64,000 nucleotides of DNA from Opitutia bacterium. GTDB lineage: Bacteria; Verrucomicrobiota; Verrucomicrobiia; Opitutales; Opitutaceae. Location of the stretch: assembly GCA_016187945.1 (NCBI GenBank), contig JACPIT010000013.1, forward strand, positions 186,001 through 250,000. The letters run 5' to 3'. A program made the position numbers and the translations under genes. Below are positions 53,190 through 62,118 of the stretch, in pieces (the stretch's first letter is position 1; every line of letters begins with the position of its first letter). A model generated the notes under the pieces. It worked only from the letters and a program-made list of their open reading frames with translations. It ran no database searches and had not been told where the DNA came from.

Positions 53190-54707
53190 CTACGGCGCAG
53201 TTGCCACCTTCAGTCGGAAAAAAAGCGCCGGCGTGCCGGCGAGAGGATGGCTGGCGCGCCAGGTTTCCGTTCCGCCCGTTGCGGCGATCCGCTCGTGGGC
53301 GACGCCGGCCGCACTCCACGTGGCGAGATCGGTGGAGACCTCGACGACGTAGATGAGGTCGGTGCGGTCCACCGGGCGCGTGTAAGTGAATATCCAATTC
53401 GCCGCAGCGATGCTGGCGACCGGCAGGCCCGCGACGTCGGCGATCTTCGGTTCGAGGGCGAGGGCGTATTCCATCAAGTTCGGCAGCCCGTCGCCGTCGG
53501 GATCGGCCTGGGGGCCGCTGGCGGCGAGGTTCGCGAGCTCGGTGGCGTTGAAGCGGGCGGCTTGCCACGTCTCGAACGCCGATGCGGCGCGCGCGAAGAC
53601 CACCGGTGCGAGAGCGAGGCTGGCCAAAGGCGTGCGATAGATGGCGGCGCCGGCGATCGCCTGATCGCCGCTCAATCCCGCCGGATAACGCAACGTAAAC
53701 GAGAAATTGCTGGAGCCCGTGCCAAACCCGCTCGAGTAGGCCCACTCGAGCGCCCCGGTGGTGCCGGGCTCGGGCTTGATCGCAGGCTCTCCCACTCCAC
53801 CCTCGTAGGACCAGCCGCTCGGCAAATCGATTTGGAATCCGAGAGACGTCGGTTCGTTTCCGTAGGCGATCGTCGCCGTCAGGGTCACCGTGCCGCCGGC
53901 GGCCGCGTAAGTCGAAGCGTTGGTCGTGAGTGTGGCCGATGGCGCGACAGCGTTGACCGTGAGCAGCGCGGAGGTGGACGGCACGTCGGCTTGCACGGCG
54001 TTACTGGCGAGCGTGCGAAAACGGTAGCCGCTCAGGCCCGTCGTGGCCGCCGCGACCGTGAGCGTGGATTGAGTGACGCCGCTGAAGTCGCCGCCTTCGG
54101 TGAGGTTGCTCCACGTCTGCCCGTCGTCGGTGCTGTATTGCCACCGCAAGGTCGGCGCCGGAGCGCCCTCGACGACTACGCTGAACGTCGTGCCGCTGCC
54201 GGCGGGCACGATTCGATCTGGCGGGCCTTGTGTGTAACTGGGCGGCGCGGCCGGAGGAGCCGAGACCGGCGCGAGCGTCACGGAGGCGATGGCAAGGTTG
54301 ATCAGCGGCGAGCGGTAAACTGCCGACGCGGCGACAGTCTGCACGCCACTCAACCCGGCCGGGTAACTGGCGGTGAAATCGAAACTGCTGGCGCCCACGC
54401 CGAAGCCGCCGGTGTAGGCCCACTCAAGCGTGCCGGTGGTGCCGGCGTCGGGTTTGATGCTCGGCTCGCCGGTGCCGCCGGCGTAGGTCCACCCTGCGGG
54501 CAACTCCACTTGGAAACCCAGCGCGCTCGGCGTGCCGCTGTAGGCGATCGTCGCAGTGAAGGTTACCGTGCCGCCGGTCGCCGAGAGCTGGCTGGTCGTG
54601 GTGGTGAGCGTCGCCGTCTGAGCGCCGGCGGAGCCGAAGCCGCCAGCGAACGCCATCGCGAAAAACAATCGTCGAAGCGGCACGGCAAACAGAGGCGCGA
54701 GCGTCAC
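53190..54707 (-). CDS. Secreted two-copy repeat-domain protein with Ig-like middle
   Basis: 505 residues from GTG 54707, overlapping the upstream stop (GTGA). Signal peptide (TLAPLFAVPLRRLFFAMAFA). Copy 1 of a 115-residue domain (about residues 30-145) and copy 2 (about 240-355) both run: ATLTT.., ALGFQVELPAGWTYAGGTGE, IKPDAGTTGTLEWAY, YPAGLSG, AVYR. Between them is an Ig-like module (PDRIVPAGSGTTFSVVVEGA). The end holds DPDGDGLPNLMEYALALEP, a Ca-binding-type loop, and a beta domain. Probably cell-surface or secreted. Third gene of a transcript with 54704 and 55164. Confidence 0.82.
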   Translation of the reverse strand: MTLAPLFAVPLRRLFFAMAFAGGFGSAGAQTATLTTTTSQLSATGGTVTFTATIAYSGTPSALGFQVELPAGWTYAGGTGEPSIKPDAGTTGTLEWAYTGGFGVGASSFDFTASYPAGLSGVQTVAASAVYRSPLINLAIASVTLAPVSAPPAAPPSYTQGPPDRIVPAGSGTTFSVVVEGAPAPTLRWQYSTDDGQTWSNLTEGGDFSGVTQSTLTVAAATTGLSGYRFRTLASNAVQADVPSTSALLTVNAVAPSATLTTNASTYAAAGGTVTLTATIAYGNEPTSLGFQIDLPSGWSYEGGVGEPAIKPEPGTTGALEWAYSSGFGTGSSNFSFTLRYPAGLSGDQAIAGAAIYRTPLASLALAPVVFARAASAFETWQAARFNATELANLAASGPQADPDGDGLPNLMEYALALEPKIADVAGLPVASIAAANWIFTYTRPVDRTDLIYVVEVSTDLATWSAAGVAHERIAATGGTETWRASHPLAGTPALFFRLKVATAP

Positions 54708-55141
54708 GGTTCGCTGAGGTTCAACGGCGCAGGCGTCAGCGTCTCCACTCGTCCGTTCGTGCGTGCGACGGCGCTGGCGGCGATCTTGGCGCGTCCGGCG
54801 GCCGCGGGATAGCGGACCGTCAATTCGAAGCTCGCCACGTATTCGGGAACGTTGACGTAAGCGAATTCGAGCTCTCCCGCGCTGCCGACAGCGGGTGCGA
54901 TCTGCGGCGGAGTGCCTCCGCCGATTTTTTCCAGCGTCCAGCCTCGCGGCAGCGAGATCGTCCAACCGATCGCGCCCGGGCGCTCGGAATAACTGACGAC
55001 CGCGAGCAACCGCAGCGTGCCGCCGGCCGGAACGAGCGCGCGCTCGTCGGCGGTGAACTGCGCCGATGGCGCAGCGTCGGCGATGGCGAGGAGCGCCACG
55101 CCGATGAGCGAGGCCCAGAGAAGTTTTGCGGAAGGAGTCAT
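54704..55141 (-). CDS. Secreted single-domain relative of the two-copy protein
   Basis: 145 residues from ATG 55141. Signal peptide (TPSAKLLWASLIGVALLAIA) and one domain like those in the neighbours: GGTLRLLAVVSYSERPGAIG, WTISLPRGWTLEKIGGGTPP, ELEFAYVNVPEYVASFELTV, RYPAAAGRAKIAASAVARTN. It overlaps the next gene by four bases and begins 22 bases after the large protein's stop. Function unknown. Confidence 0.8.
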   Translation of the reverse strand: MTPSAKLLWASLIGVALLAIADAAPSAQFTADERALVPAGGTLRLLAVVSYSERPGAIGWTISLPRGWTLEKIGGGTPPQIAPAVGSAGELEFAYVNVPEYVASFELTVRYPAAAGRAKIAASAVARTNGRVETLTPAPLNLSEP

Positions 55142-55163
55142 GCGAGGGAGTCGTCGTGCGCTC

Positions 55164-58100
55164 TCACGCCGCGGGGCCGGGTGCGAAGCCGTCTTCGGTG
55201 CCCGTTTGCGCGCGGTATTGACCGGTGCGCGTGGTGCCGGAGCGGTAATTGTAGATTTCGATCGCACGCGTGAGTTCGAGCAGGCTGAGCTTGCCGTCGT
55301 GGTTCGTGTCGGCGCTGTGATAATGCGCGAGCGTGACGGACGCGTTCGCGGCGCGATTCGAGTCGGGAGCAAAACCGTCTTCGGTGCCGTCCTGCACTTG
55401 GTAGCAACCGGTGCGCGCCGTGCCGCTGCGGGTGTTGTAGAGTTCGATGACGCGCGTGAGTTCGAGCAGGCTGATTTTCCAATCCTTGTTGGTGTCGGCC
55501 GCGTGATGAATCACCGGGTGAACGGTGAGCGGATCGGGAGTGGCGAGCGCCTGGATCGGACTGCCGCCTTGGCGCACGATGGCGAGCGCGGCGAGCGTCT
55601 TGTCGCCCGTCGCGGACGCGGGGACGTTTAGCGTGTAGGTGAACGCGACGGGACTCGCGGGAATCGAGGTCCACGCCCACTCGAGCAAATCCGTCGTGCC
55701 GGCCGACGGTTTCACGTCGCCCTCGCTGCCGGCGCCGGAAGCGTAGCTCCACCCGGCAGGCAGGAGCACCTGCCAGCCCAATCCGGTCGCGGTGCCGGTG
55801 TAGGTGAGGGTGTTGGAGATCGTGACCGTGCTGCCGGGCACGTAGCCGGGGCCCGCCACGGCGTGCGCGGCGGAGGCGTTGGAACTGCCGGCGATCCCTG
55901 TGCCGGAGACCGGCGTGGCCGCCACGCCGTCGGTGGCGTCGGAGTTCACCGAAACGCCTCCCACGTAATGCGCATCGGCACTGGGCGCGAATGTCACGGT
56001 TACCAGTTGAAAAGCGCCTGCCGCGATGATCCCCGCGGACCAGTTGCCTGAATATCCCTCCGGATAAGTGATGCCCGCCACCGTCAGGGAGCTATTGCCG
56101 GCATTGCTGATGGTCAGTTGCGCGGTGCTGGTGCTTCCGATCGCGACCTCGCCGAAGACGCCGTTGTTGGACCAAGCCAGACTGATGAGGCGGGAAGGCG
56201 TGAAGGGACTTTGGGTGAGAGAATGCGCCTGCCCTCCGACGCTGATCGCGGCGGTGCGACTGACCGTCGCGGGATTGGCGCTGACGGCGACGACGATGCT
56301 GCCGTCGCCAGAACCGCTGGCCGGAGAAACCGTCGCCCATGTCTGGTCGGAGGCGGCCGTCCAAGTCGTGTTGGCGGCAACCGAGATGGTGTAGCTATCG
56401 CCGGCAGCGGGTGCCGTGTGCGCGCCAGGGGAGAGCGAGATCACCGAGGGAACGGTAACAGAAATCGGAGTCGTGGTCGGGTTGCCGAGGCTGTCTGTCG
56501 CAACGATCGAGATCGCATGCGCTCCGGCACTAACGGGGATTGTCGCCGTCCAGTTGGCGGTCGCGTCGCCGCTCACGGGCAGGCCGGTGGCGGCGGCGCC
56601 GGCGACCTCGACGCTCGCGACGCCATTGCCACCGCGGCCGCTGTCAGAAGCCGTGCCCGAAACCGTGACCGATTTGCCGTTGGTCGCGACGACGGCACCG
56701 CCGACCGCGACGTCCGGACCTTGCGTGTCAGGAGGGGGCACGACCGCGAAACTCGCGGTGTAGGTGGCGCCGCCGACAGGGACGACAATCTGCCGCGGGT
56801 TGGAAGTATTGCCGTCGGCCCAGCCCGTGAACGTGTAGCCCGCGTTAGCAGTTGCGGTGAGGGTTTGGGTGGAGCCGACGGCAAAGGTGCCCGTGCCGGC
56901 GACGGTGCCGCCCGCTGAAGGATTGGCGACGCCGGTGATCGTCGCGTTTGTCGGCACGGTGGGAGTTTCGAGTCGGAAATTGTCCAATTTCTTCGTGCCG
57001 TAAGTGTGGAAACCGAGCTTGCCGGCACCGTTTAGCCACGTGTCCGTGAATGCGAGAATCTCGGTGCCGTTGAGCAGCACTCTGTAGGCGGCGCCCGTTT
57101 TGGTGAGTGTGGCCGTGTTCCATGCCGACGGATTCCAGTTGATCGGGACCGTCCTCTCCAAGCCGACCGTGTCCCAAAAACTCGTCCACCGACTGACTGA
57201 CACGTCGACGGTTGTTCGCGGCCCAACCGTCCAATCCCATTGGGCGTAACCCAAGGTGATGTTCAATTTCGACGACTCATTGACCCAAAGCCCGAAACCC
57301 ACGTTAGCCGATTTGAACGCAGGATCGGTCAGGTCGTTTACCACGGTAAAATCCACCGACGCCGACCAATCTCCGGACGGCTGATTGGCATCGTTCAAGA
57401 GGAGAAAACCCTGCGTATTGAAACTCGAGCCGGCACCGATCGTGTAATCGCCAATCAAGTTGCCGTTTTGAATCTGCCACGAGGCTCCCGCGTCCGACGG
57501 CATCGCCGTCCATCCGCTCAGAGTGCCGGAAAAATCGTCGGCGAAAAGCACGTGGTTTTCGGTTGGGGTCGTGAAGTTGATTTGATCGCCGTAGGCAGTG
57601 CCCGCGAAGTTTGTCGCGAACGCGCGCACATAGTAAGTCGTGCCGGGACTGAGCGGCCCGTTCAGCACCGTCGAAAAACTCCCGGTCCCACTGCCGACCG
57701 TCACGAACGTCCCGCTCGATGTCGTGGGATTCTGCGCGGTGCTGTAGACGATGCCGCGCTGCGTCACCGTCGCGCCGCCATCCGAAGTCACGTTGCCGCC
57801 GAGAGTCGCTCCGGTCGCGTTGACGCTGCTCGCCGCCGTCGTCGTCACCGTCGGCGACGTCACCGGGATCGAGGTCGTGAAGTTGATTTGATCGCCGTAG
57901 GCAGTGCCCGCGGAGTTCGTCGCGAACGCGCGAACATAGTATGTCGTGCCGGGACTGAGCGGCCCGTTCAGCACCGTCGAGAAACTCCCCGTCCCGCTCC
58001 CCGCCGTCACGAACGTCCCGCTCGAAGTCGTGGGATTCTGCGCGGTGCTGTAGACGATGCCGCGCTGCGTCACCGTCGCGCCGCCATCCGAGGTCACGTT

Positions 58101-58262
58101 GCCGCCGAGAGTCGCTCCGGTTTCGGTCACGTCACTCGCCGCCGTCGTCGTCACGGTTGCGACCGCGCCCCAAAGATTGCCGACGGCGAGCAGGACCGTC
58201 GACGCGAAGCAGATTCGTCGAAATTGCGCGATACGTGGGCTCCATCGAAAACATAAGGTCAC
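55164..58262 (-). CDS. Large secreted multi-domain protein with EF-hand-like tail
   Basis: 1032 residues from GTG 58262, which gives the leader CFRWSPRIAQFRRICFAS..LLAVGNLWGA; the frame is open further upstream. Order: two almost identical fibronectin-III-like repeats of about 100 residues (VTTTAASxVxxTGATLGGNV...), a concanavalin-like beta domain (about 230-400), an InlB-B-type repeat (SAGGTVAGTGTFAVGSTQTL), an Ig-like part, a BACON-like part (TWTAASDQTWATVSPASGSG), an ASPM/DUF1573-like part, the domain shared with the two neighbours, and two EF-hand-like copies (DTNxDxKxSLLELTRxIExY). Probably an extracellular adhesin or binding protein. Confidence 0.87.
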   Translation of the reverse strand: MTLCFRWSPRIAQFRRICFASTVLLAVGNLWGAVATVTTTAASDVTETGATLGGNVTSDGGATVTQRGIVYSTAQNPTTSSGTFVTAGSGTGSFSTVLNGPLSPGTTYYVRAFATNSAGTAYGDQINFTTSIPVTSPTVTTTAASSVNATGATLGGNVTSDGGATVTQRGIVYSTAQNPTTSSGTFVTVGSGTGSFSTVLNGPLSPGTTYYVRAFATNFAGTAYGDQINFTTPTENHVLFADDFSGTLSGWTAMPSDAGASWQIQNGNLIGDYTIGAGSSFNTQGFLLLNDANQPSGDWSASVDFTVVNDLTDPAFKSANVGFGLWVNESSKLNITLGYAQWDWTVGPRTTVDVSVSRWTSFWDTVGLERTVPINWNPSAWNTATLTKTGAAYRVLLNGTEILAFTDTWLNGAGKLGFHTYGTKKLDNFRLETPTVPTNATITGVANPSAGGTVAGTGTFAVGSTQTLTATANAGYTFTGWADGNTSNPRQIVVPVGGATYTASFAVVPPPDTQGPDVAVGGAVVATNGKSVTVSGTASDSGRGGNGVASVEVAGAAATGLPVSGDATANWTATIPVSAGAHAISIVATDSLGNPTTTPISVTVPSVISLSPGAHTAPAAGDSYTISVAANTTWTAASDQTWATVSPASGSGDGSIVVAVSANPATVSRTAAISVGGQAHSLTQSPFTPSRLISLAWSNNGVFGEVAIGSTSTAQLTISNAGNSSLTVAGITYPEGYSGNWSAGIIAAGAFQLVTVTFAPSADAHYVGGVSVNSDATDGVAATPVSGTGIAGSSNASAAHAVAGPGYVPGSTVTISNTLTYTGTATGLGWQVLLPAGWSYASGAGSEGDVKPSAGTTDLLEWAWTSIPASPVAFTYTLNVPASATGDKTLAALAIVRQGGSPIQALATPDPLTVHPVIHHAADTNKDWKISLLELTRVIELYNTRSGTARTGCYQVQDGTEDGFAPDSNRAANASVTLAHYHSADTNHDGKLSLLELTRAIEIYNYRSGTTRTGQYRAQTGTEDGFAPGPAA

Positions 58263-58283
58263 GTTCCCGTATTGTCCGCTGCG

Positions 58284-58306
58284 CGGATTTCTTACGGACG
58301 CATCTC
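58284..58306 (-). promoter_or_regulatory. Motif CGTAAGAAATCCG upstream of the large secreted protein
   Basis: Minus strand GCGTCCGTAAGAAATCCG, ending 22 bases before GTG 58262. The same 13-mer with a preceding GCGT lies at 62018-62040 upstream of the Ser/Thr kinase gene. Possible promoter element or operator shared by the two transcripts. Confidence 0.4.
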
Positions 58307-58338
58307 TGAGCAGCGGAGCCCCAAAGGTTTCGCTGCCT

Positions 58339-58758
58339 CTACGCCACAAACACGATCACGCGGCCGCCCACTTCGATCACATCCCCGTCGCGCAGCGGCG
58401 CGGGGGCGCCGAGGCGGCGGCTGTTGTGGAAGGTGCCGTTCGCCGAGCCGAGGTCGCTCACCCAGGCCACGCCGCGCAGCATCGTAACCTCGCAATGCCG
58501 CCGCGACACACGCGGGCTAGAGAGCGTCAGATCGCAATCGGCGGCGCGGCCGATCACGAGCTTCTCGGGCAAACCGCACGCCCGCACCTCGCCGTGCTCG
58601 CCGCGCCAAAGCAGGCACGGGCCGCGGACCACACCCGCCGGGGCGTCCGCGACGATGCCGGCAACGAACTTCAGCCGATCGTAGAGCGCAGTCGACGGCA
58701 CGGTCGGCCGGAGCGTCCGGCCTTTCTCCGCGAGCCATTCTTCGTCGAGTCGAGCCAC
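58339..58758 (-). CDS. FHA domain protein
   Basis: 139 residues from GTG 58758. N-terminal half about 60 residues without known motif; FHA domain from about residue 60: KLVIGRAADCDLTLSSPRVS, RRHCEVTMLRGVAWVSDLGS and ANGTFHNSRRL contain the conserved GR, SxxH and NGT residues. FHA domains bind phospho-threonine, so it can read the output of the neighbouring kinase. Encoded 30 bases after the sigma gene. Confidence 0.88.
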   Translation of the reverse strand: MARLDEEWLAEKGRTLRPTVPSTALYDRLKFVAGIVADAPAGVVRGPCLLWRGEHGEVRACGLPEKLVIGRAADCDLTLSSPRVSRRHCEVTMLRGVAWVSDLGSANGTFHNSRRLGAPAPLRDGDVIEVGGRVIVFVA

Positions 58759-58787
58759 AGGCCTGTATTGCCTCGCGAGGAGCGTTC

Positions 58788-59420
58788 TTACGAGCGACCG
58801 CCATCGATCCCCGCGTCGCGCATGCGCCGGTCGACGTCGGTTCGCAGGCGGCGGATCAGCCGGTTCTTGATCTGATAAACCGCGTTTTCCTTCAGGCCAA
58901 ACGCCTCCGCCACTTCCGCCACCGGACGGCTCTCCACGACATAGGCGCGAAACACCGGCCACGTCGTCTCCGCCAGCGCCGGATCCGCGGCGAGCCGCGC
59001 GAGCGCGTCCTCCATGGTCGCCTCGCGCCAGCGTTCCTCGGCGGCGTGCTGCGCGGCACGGAGCGTTTCGGCGGGCAAGACGTCGTGCAAGGCGCGCTGC
59101 CCCCACGGATCCTCGCTGTCGAGAGAAACGGCCGGCTCGCCCTTCGCGCGACGCATCGCCGCGAGGCTCTTGCGATGCACGATCGTGAGCAGGTAATTCC
59201 GAAACCGGCCCCGACCGCGATCGTAGTCGAACTCCGGCAACTGTCGCATCAACGTCACCATCGTCTCCTGCAGCACCTCCTCCGCCCGGTGCTCGTCCAG
59301 CCCGAGCTTCTGGGCGTAACGCAGGATCACGGCTCCATACGCGTGGAAAAATTCCCGCCACGCATCGTGCGCGTCGGCGCACTTCACGCGATCCAACAGC
59401 GTCTCGTTCGTGTCGATCAT
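58788..59420 (-). CDS. ECF-type RNA polymerase sigma factor
   Basis: 210 residues from ATG 59420. Region 2: LRYAQKLGLDEHRAEEVLQE, TMVTLMRQLPEFDYDRGRGR, FRNYLLTIVHRKSLAAMRRA. Region 4 with helix-turn-helix: PVAEVAEAFGLKENAVYQIK, NRLIRRLRTDVDRRM. FDYDRGRGRFRNYL is typical of the planctomycetal-type ECF group whose members sit beside Ser/Thr kinases. No anti-sigma factor is visible; kinase control is likely. Begins ten bases after the kinase stop. Confidence 0.9.
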   Translation of the reverse strand: MIDTNETLLDRVKCADAHDAWREFFHAYGAVILRYAQKLGLDEHRAEEVLQETMVTLMRQLPEFDYDRGRGRFRNYLLTIVHRKSLAAMRRAKGEPAVSLDSEDPWGQRALHDVLPAETLRAAQHAAEERWREATMEDALARLAADPALAETTWPVFRAYVVESRPVAEVAEAFGLKENAVYQIKNRLIRRLRTDVDRRMRDAGIDGGRS

Positions 59421-59430
59421 CGGGGCGCAC

Positions 59431-61941
59431 CTATTCCTCGAGCGCCAACTCGGCCGAGTCAACGCCCCGCACTGTCACCGCCGCGATGTCCTCGGGACGG
59501 AAATCCGCCAGCGCCACATCTTCGTGAAACAGCGCCGTGCGCCCGACAGCGCTGACTGCGCGGAACGAGAGTCGCTCGCGCCGCACCGTCAGGGTGAATT
59601 GCAGCGGCGCATAACTGGCGGGCACCTGCCGCGACACCTGTGGCGCCGCGGCGTCGCCGACCGCGACGGCGAAACTGTCTCCTCCACCGACCTCGCACGT
59701 CGCCGCCAGCACGCGCCCGTCGCGCAACCGCAACTCGACCCGCAACCTCACCGCGGCGCCCTCGCGCTGCAATTCCTTCCGCCACTCCACCGCCAGCGCG
59801 TCCGGCCCGGTCGCGAAGCGCCGCTGCACGTCCGCCGCGCCCGCCGCTGGCGCGAGCGTCTCCCGGCGAGCCCGCCGCGCGGGCAGCGTCGCCAGCGCGC
59901 GGAGCTGGACACCATGCCACGAACCCAGCGCCAGACGGAGCCCGCCCAGTTCGTCGTGCACCTTGAAATAATCCGGCCGGCGCCCGTCGAACGACGTGAC
60001 AAAATACATCCGCGGCGGCTCCGGCGAGCGCTGCCCCGCCCGCTGCACGGCGACACTCTCCGCGTTGCTTCCCGCGATTCCCAACTCGCCGAACAGCGCG
60101 CCGATGTCGTCGGCGTGCCAGCGGCGCAGTTCCTCCCAGTCCGTCAGCTTCGCCGCCGGTCCGAATTCGTTCCGCACGGCCGCCGTCAGGTCCGAGGTGT
60201 CGGGATAAGTGCCGTGCGTGATCGCGAAGCGCGGCGGCGAGGTCGGATCGGCGAGCGCGGTGATCTCCGCGGCGCCCAGCGCGCGTTTCCACAGGCGCAA
60301 TTCGTCCACGGCGCCGTAAAATCGATTCGCCGCAAACTTGTGCGCGTAGCCGACGAGCAGTGTCGCGGCGGCGGACGCCGGAGCCGCGCGCGATTCGCGC
60401 AACGGCGCGCGGGCCGCCTCGCGTCCGTTGACATACGCGCGCAGCTCCCGCCCGTCGCTCGTCACGGCGACATGGCTCCACTCTCCCTCAACCAGACGAA
60501 CGCTCGTCGCGACTTGGTCCGGTGCATCGACCTCCGACACCCCGTGCAAAAAAGCCACGCAGCCCATGTTGAGCGCCAGCGTCCAGTAAGGCTCGAACTG
60601 CCGCGCCGGCGCGCAATGCAGCAGCGTGGCGGTTTGCTGCGCGCTCTCCGAACGCACCCACAACGCCACCGTGAAAGGCTGGTTGCCTTCCCAGGCGAGC
60701 GCCGGACTCGGATCGCTCCCGAGCGCGGAATTGCCGTTCAGAAACATCGCGCGGTCGATCCGACCATGCCGATCCGTCGTCGGCATAAAACGACTGCCGC
60801 TCAGCGGCAGTTGCCGGCCCGAAGCCTCGCTCCCGTCGCCGTCGAGATTCCACGCGGCGAACGCCCGCGTCGCGTCGCTCGGAAAAACAGCCGGAGCGCC
60901 CGCCGCCGTTTTCGGCGGAGAGTCGCTCCGTCGTCCAAAATTCCGCCACCCGAATAGCCCCGCGACCGCAACGAGCGCGATGGCCAGGAACACAAGCCTC
61001 GCCCGCCGGAGATTCCCCCGCGAGCCGCGCACCGCTGCAGCCGACGGACCGGAATCCGTGAGACGCGCGGCCAGTTCGCCCGCGCTCACCGGGCGCTCCT
61101 CCGGCTGCTTCGCGAGGCACGCCGCGATGGTTTTCTCCCAAGCCTCAGACACCGAACCGGCCGCACTCACGCCGAGTTGCCGGCGCCGTTCGGCGATGGT
61201 GTCGGGGCGCCGCCGTTCGATCTGCGCCGCGACGTTGCCGGCGTGGAACGGCGGCTTGCCCGTCAGCAATTCGTAGAGCGTCGCGCCGAGCGCGTAGATG
61301 TCGTCGCGCGGCGTCGGCGGCTCGCCGAGCGCCTGCTGCGGGCTCATGTAGAGCAACGTGCCGCCCGTCGTCGCGAGCTGACTGACCCGCAGCATCGACT
61401 CGCCCATCGCGCGCGCCACGCCGAAATCCGTGACTTTGATGCGGCCCTCGCGCGTGAGCATCACGTTCGACGGCTTCAAATCGCGATGCACGACCCGCGC
61501 CTCGCGATGCGCGTAATCGAGCGCCGCGGCGAGCTGTCCGAGCCACGGCGCGATGTCGGCCGCGTCCAGCACTTGGGCCGGCTTCGCCAGCCGCACTTCC
61601 GTCAGCGTGCGACCGTCGATCGCCTCCATCGCGATCGCCGCGCCGCCGGCATCTTCGATGAGATCGTGAATGCGCACGATGTTCGGGTGCGTGAGCTGGC
61701 GCGCGCGACGGGTTTCCGCCTTCAAGTCAGCCAGCGCCGCCGGATCCCAGCGCACGAGATCCGGCAGGAACTTCAGCGCCACCTCCTCGCCGAGCGATTC
61801 GTCGCGCGCGAGCCAGACGACGCCCATGCCGCCGCGCCCGAGCGGCCGCACCAACACGAAACGCCCGAAATGCCGTTGCTCCGCTGCCAGACCGCGCACG
61901 GTCGGTTCGTCTCCGGAAGCTGGCGCCGCACCGCTGCTCAT
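59431..61941 (-). CDS. Ser/Thr kinase with membrane helix and LamG-like domain
   Basis: 836 residues from ATG 61941 (a TTG 39 bases upstream is possible). Kinase domain about residues 26-300: GRGGMGVVWLA, Lys57 in VALKF, HRDLKPSN at 152-159, DFG at 172-174, YMSPQQ. One helix about 314-332, then an extracytoplasmic LamG/concanavalin-like domain (about 360-565: GNQPFTVALWVRSESAQQTA, EWSHVAVTSDGRELRAYVNG) and a C-terminal beta-rich part of unknown type. Likely senses a surface ligand and signals to the sigma factor and FHA protein encoded next. Confidence 0.92.
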   Translation of the reverse strand: MSSGAAPASGDEPTVRGLAAEQRHFGRFVLVRPLGRGGMGVVWLARDESLGEEVALKFLPDLVRWDPAALADLKAETRRARQLTHPNIVRIHDLIEDAGGAAIAMEAIDGRTLTEVRLAKPAQVLDAADIAPWLGQLAAALDYAHREARVVHRDLKPSNVMLTREGRIKVTDFGVARAMGESMLRVSQLATTGGTLLYMSPQQALGEPPTPRDDIYALGATLYELLTGKPPFHAGNVAAQIERRRPDTIAERRRQLGVSAAGSVSEAWEKTIAACLAKQPEERPVSAGELAARLTDSGPSAAAVRGSRGNLRRARLVFLAIALVAVAGLFGWRNFGRRSDSPPKTAAGAPAVFPSDATRAFAAWNLDGDGSEASGRQLPLSGSRFMPTTDRHGRIDRAMFLNGNSALGSDPSPALAWEGNQPFTVALWVRSESAQQTATLLHCAPARQFEPYWTLALNMGCVAFLHGVSEVDAPDQVATSVRLVEGEWSHVAVTSDGRELRAYVNGREAARAPLRESRAAPASAAATLLVGYAHKFAANRFYGAVDELRLWKRALGAAEITALADPTSPPRFAITHGTYPDTSDLTAAVRNEFGPAAKLTDWEELRRWHADDIGALFGELGIAGSNAESVAVQRAGQRSPEPPRMYFVTSFDGRRPDYFKVHDELGGLRLALGSWHGVQLRALATLPARRARRETLAPAAGAADVQRRFATGPDALAVEWRKELQREGAAVRLRVELRLRDGRVLAATCEVGGGDSFAVAVGDAAAPQVSRQVPASYAPLQFTLTVRRERLSFRAVSAVGRTALFHEDVALADFRPEDIAAVTVRGVDSAELALEE

Positions 61942-62017
61942 TGCCCCGGTCAGCAAGCCCGGCGCGCGCCACGCTGTCAACGGAACCGGTGCGGCCCGCT
62001 CCGCTTGGGCGATGCCA

Positions 62018-62040
62018 CGGATTTCTTACGCACGCGTTGC
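62018..62040 (-). promoter_or_regulatory. Motif CGTAAGAAATCCG upstream of the Ser/Thr kinase gene
   Basis: Minus strand GCGTGCGTAAGAAATCCG, 77-99 bases before ATG 61941, in the 177-base region between the kinase and receptor genes. Matches 58284-58306 at 17 of the last 18 positions. A shorter form, TCGTAAGAACGC, is at 58782-58793 near the FHA start. Confidence 0.4.
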
Positions 62041-62118
62041 GCCACCGGAAAACTAGCTTACTTGCTCTGACCGGCCCGATGCCTGCTCGTGGCAGGCGCA
62101 CACACCGTCACCCCCGCA

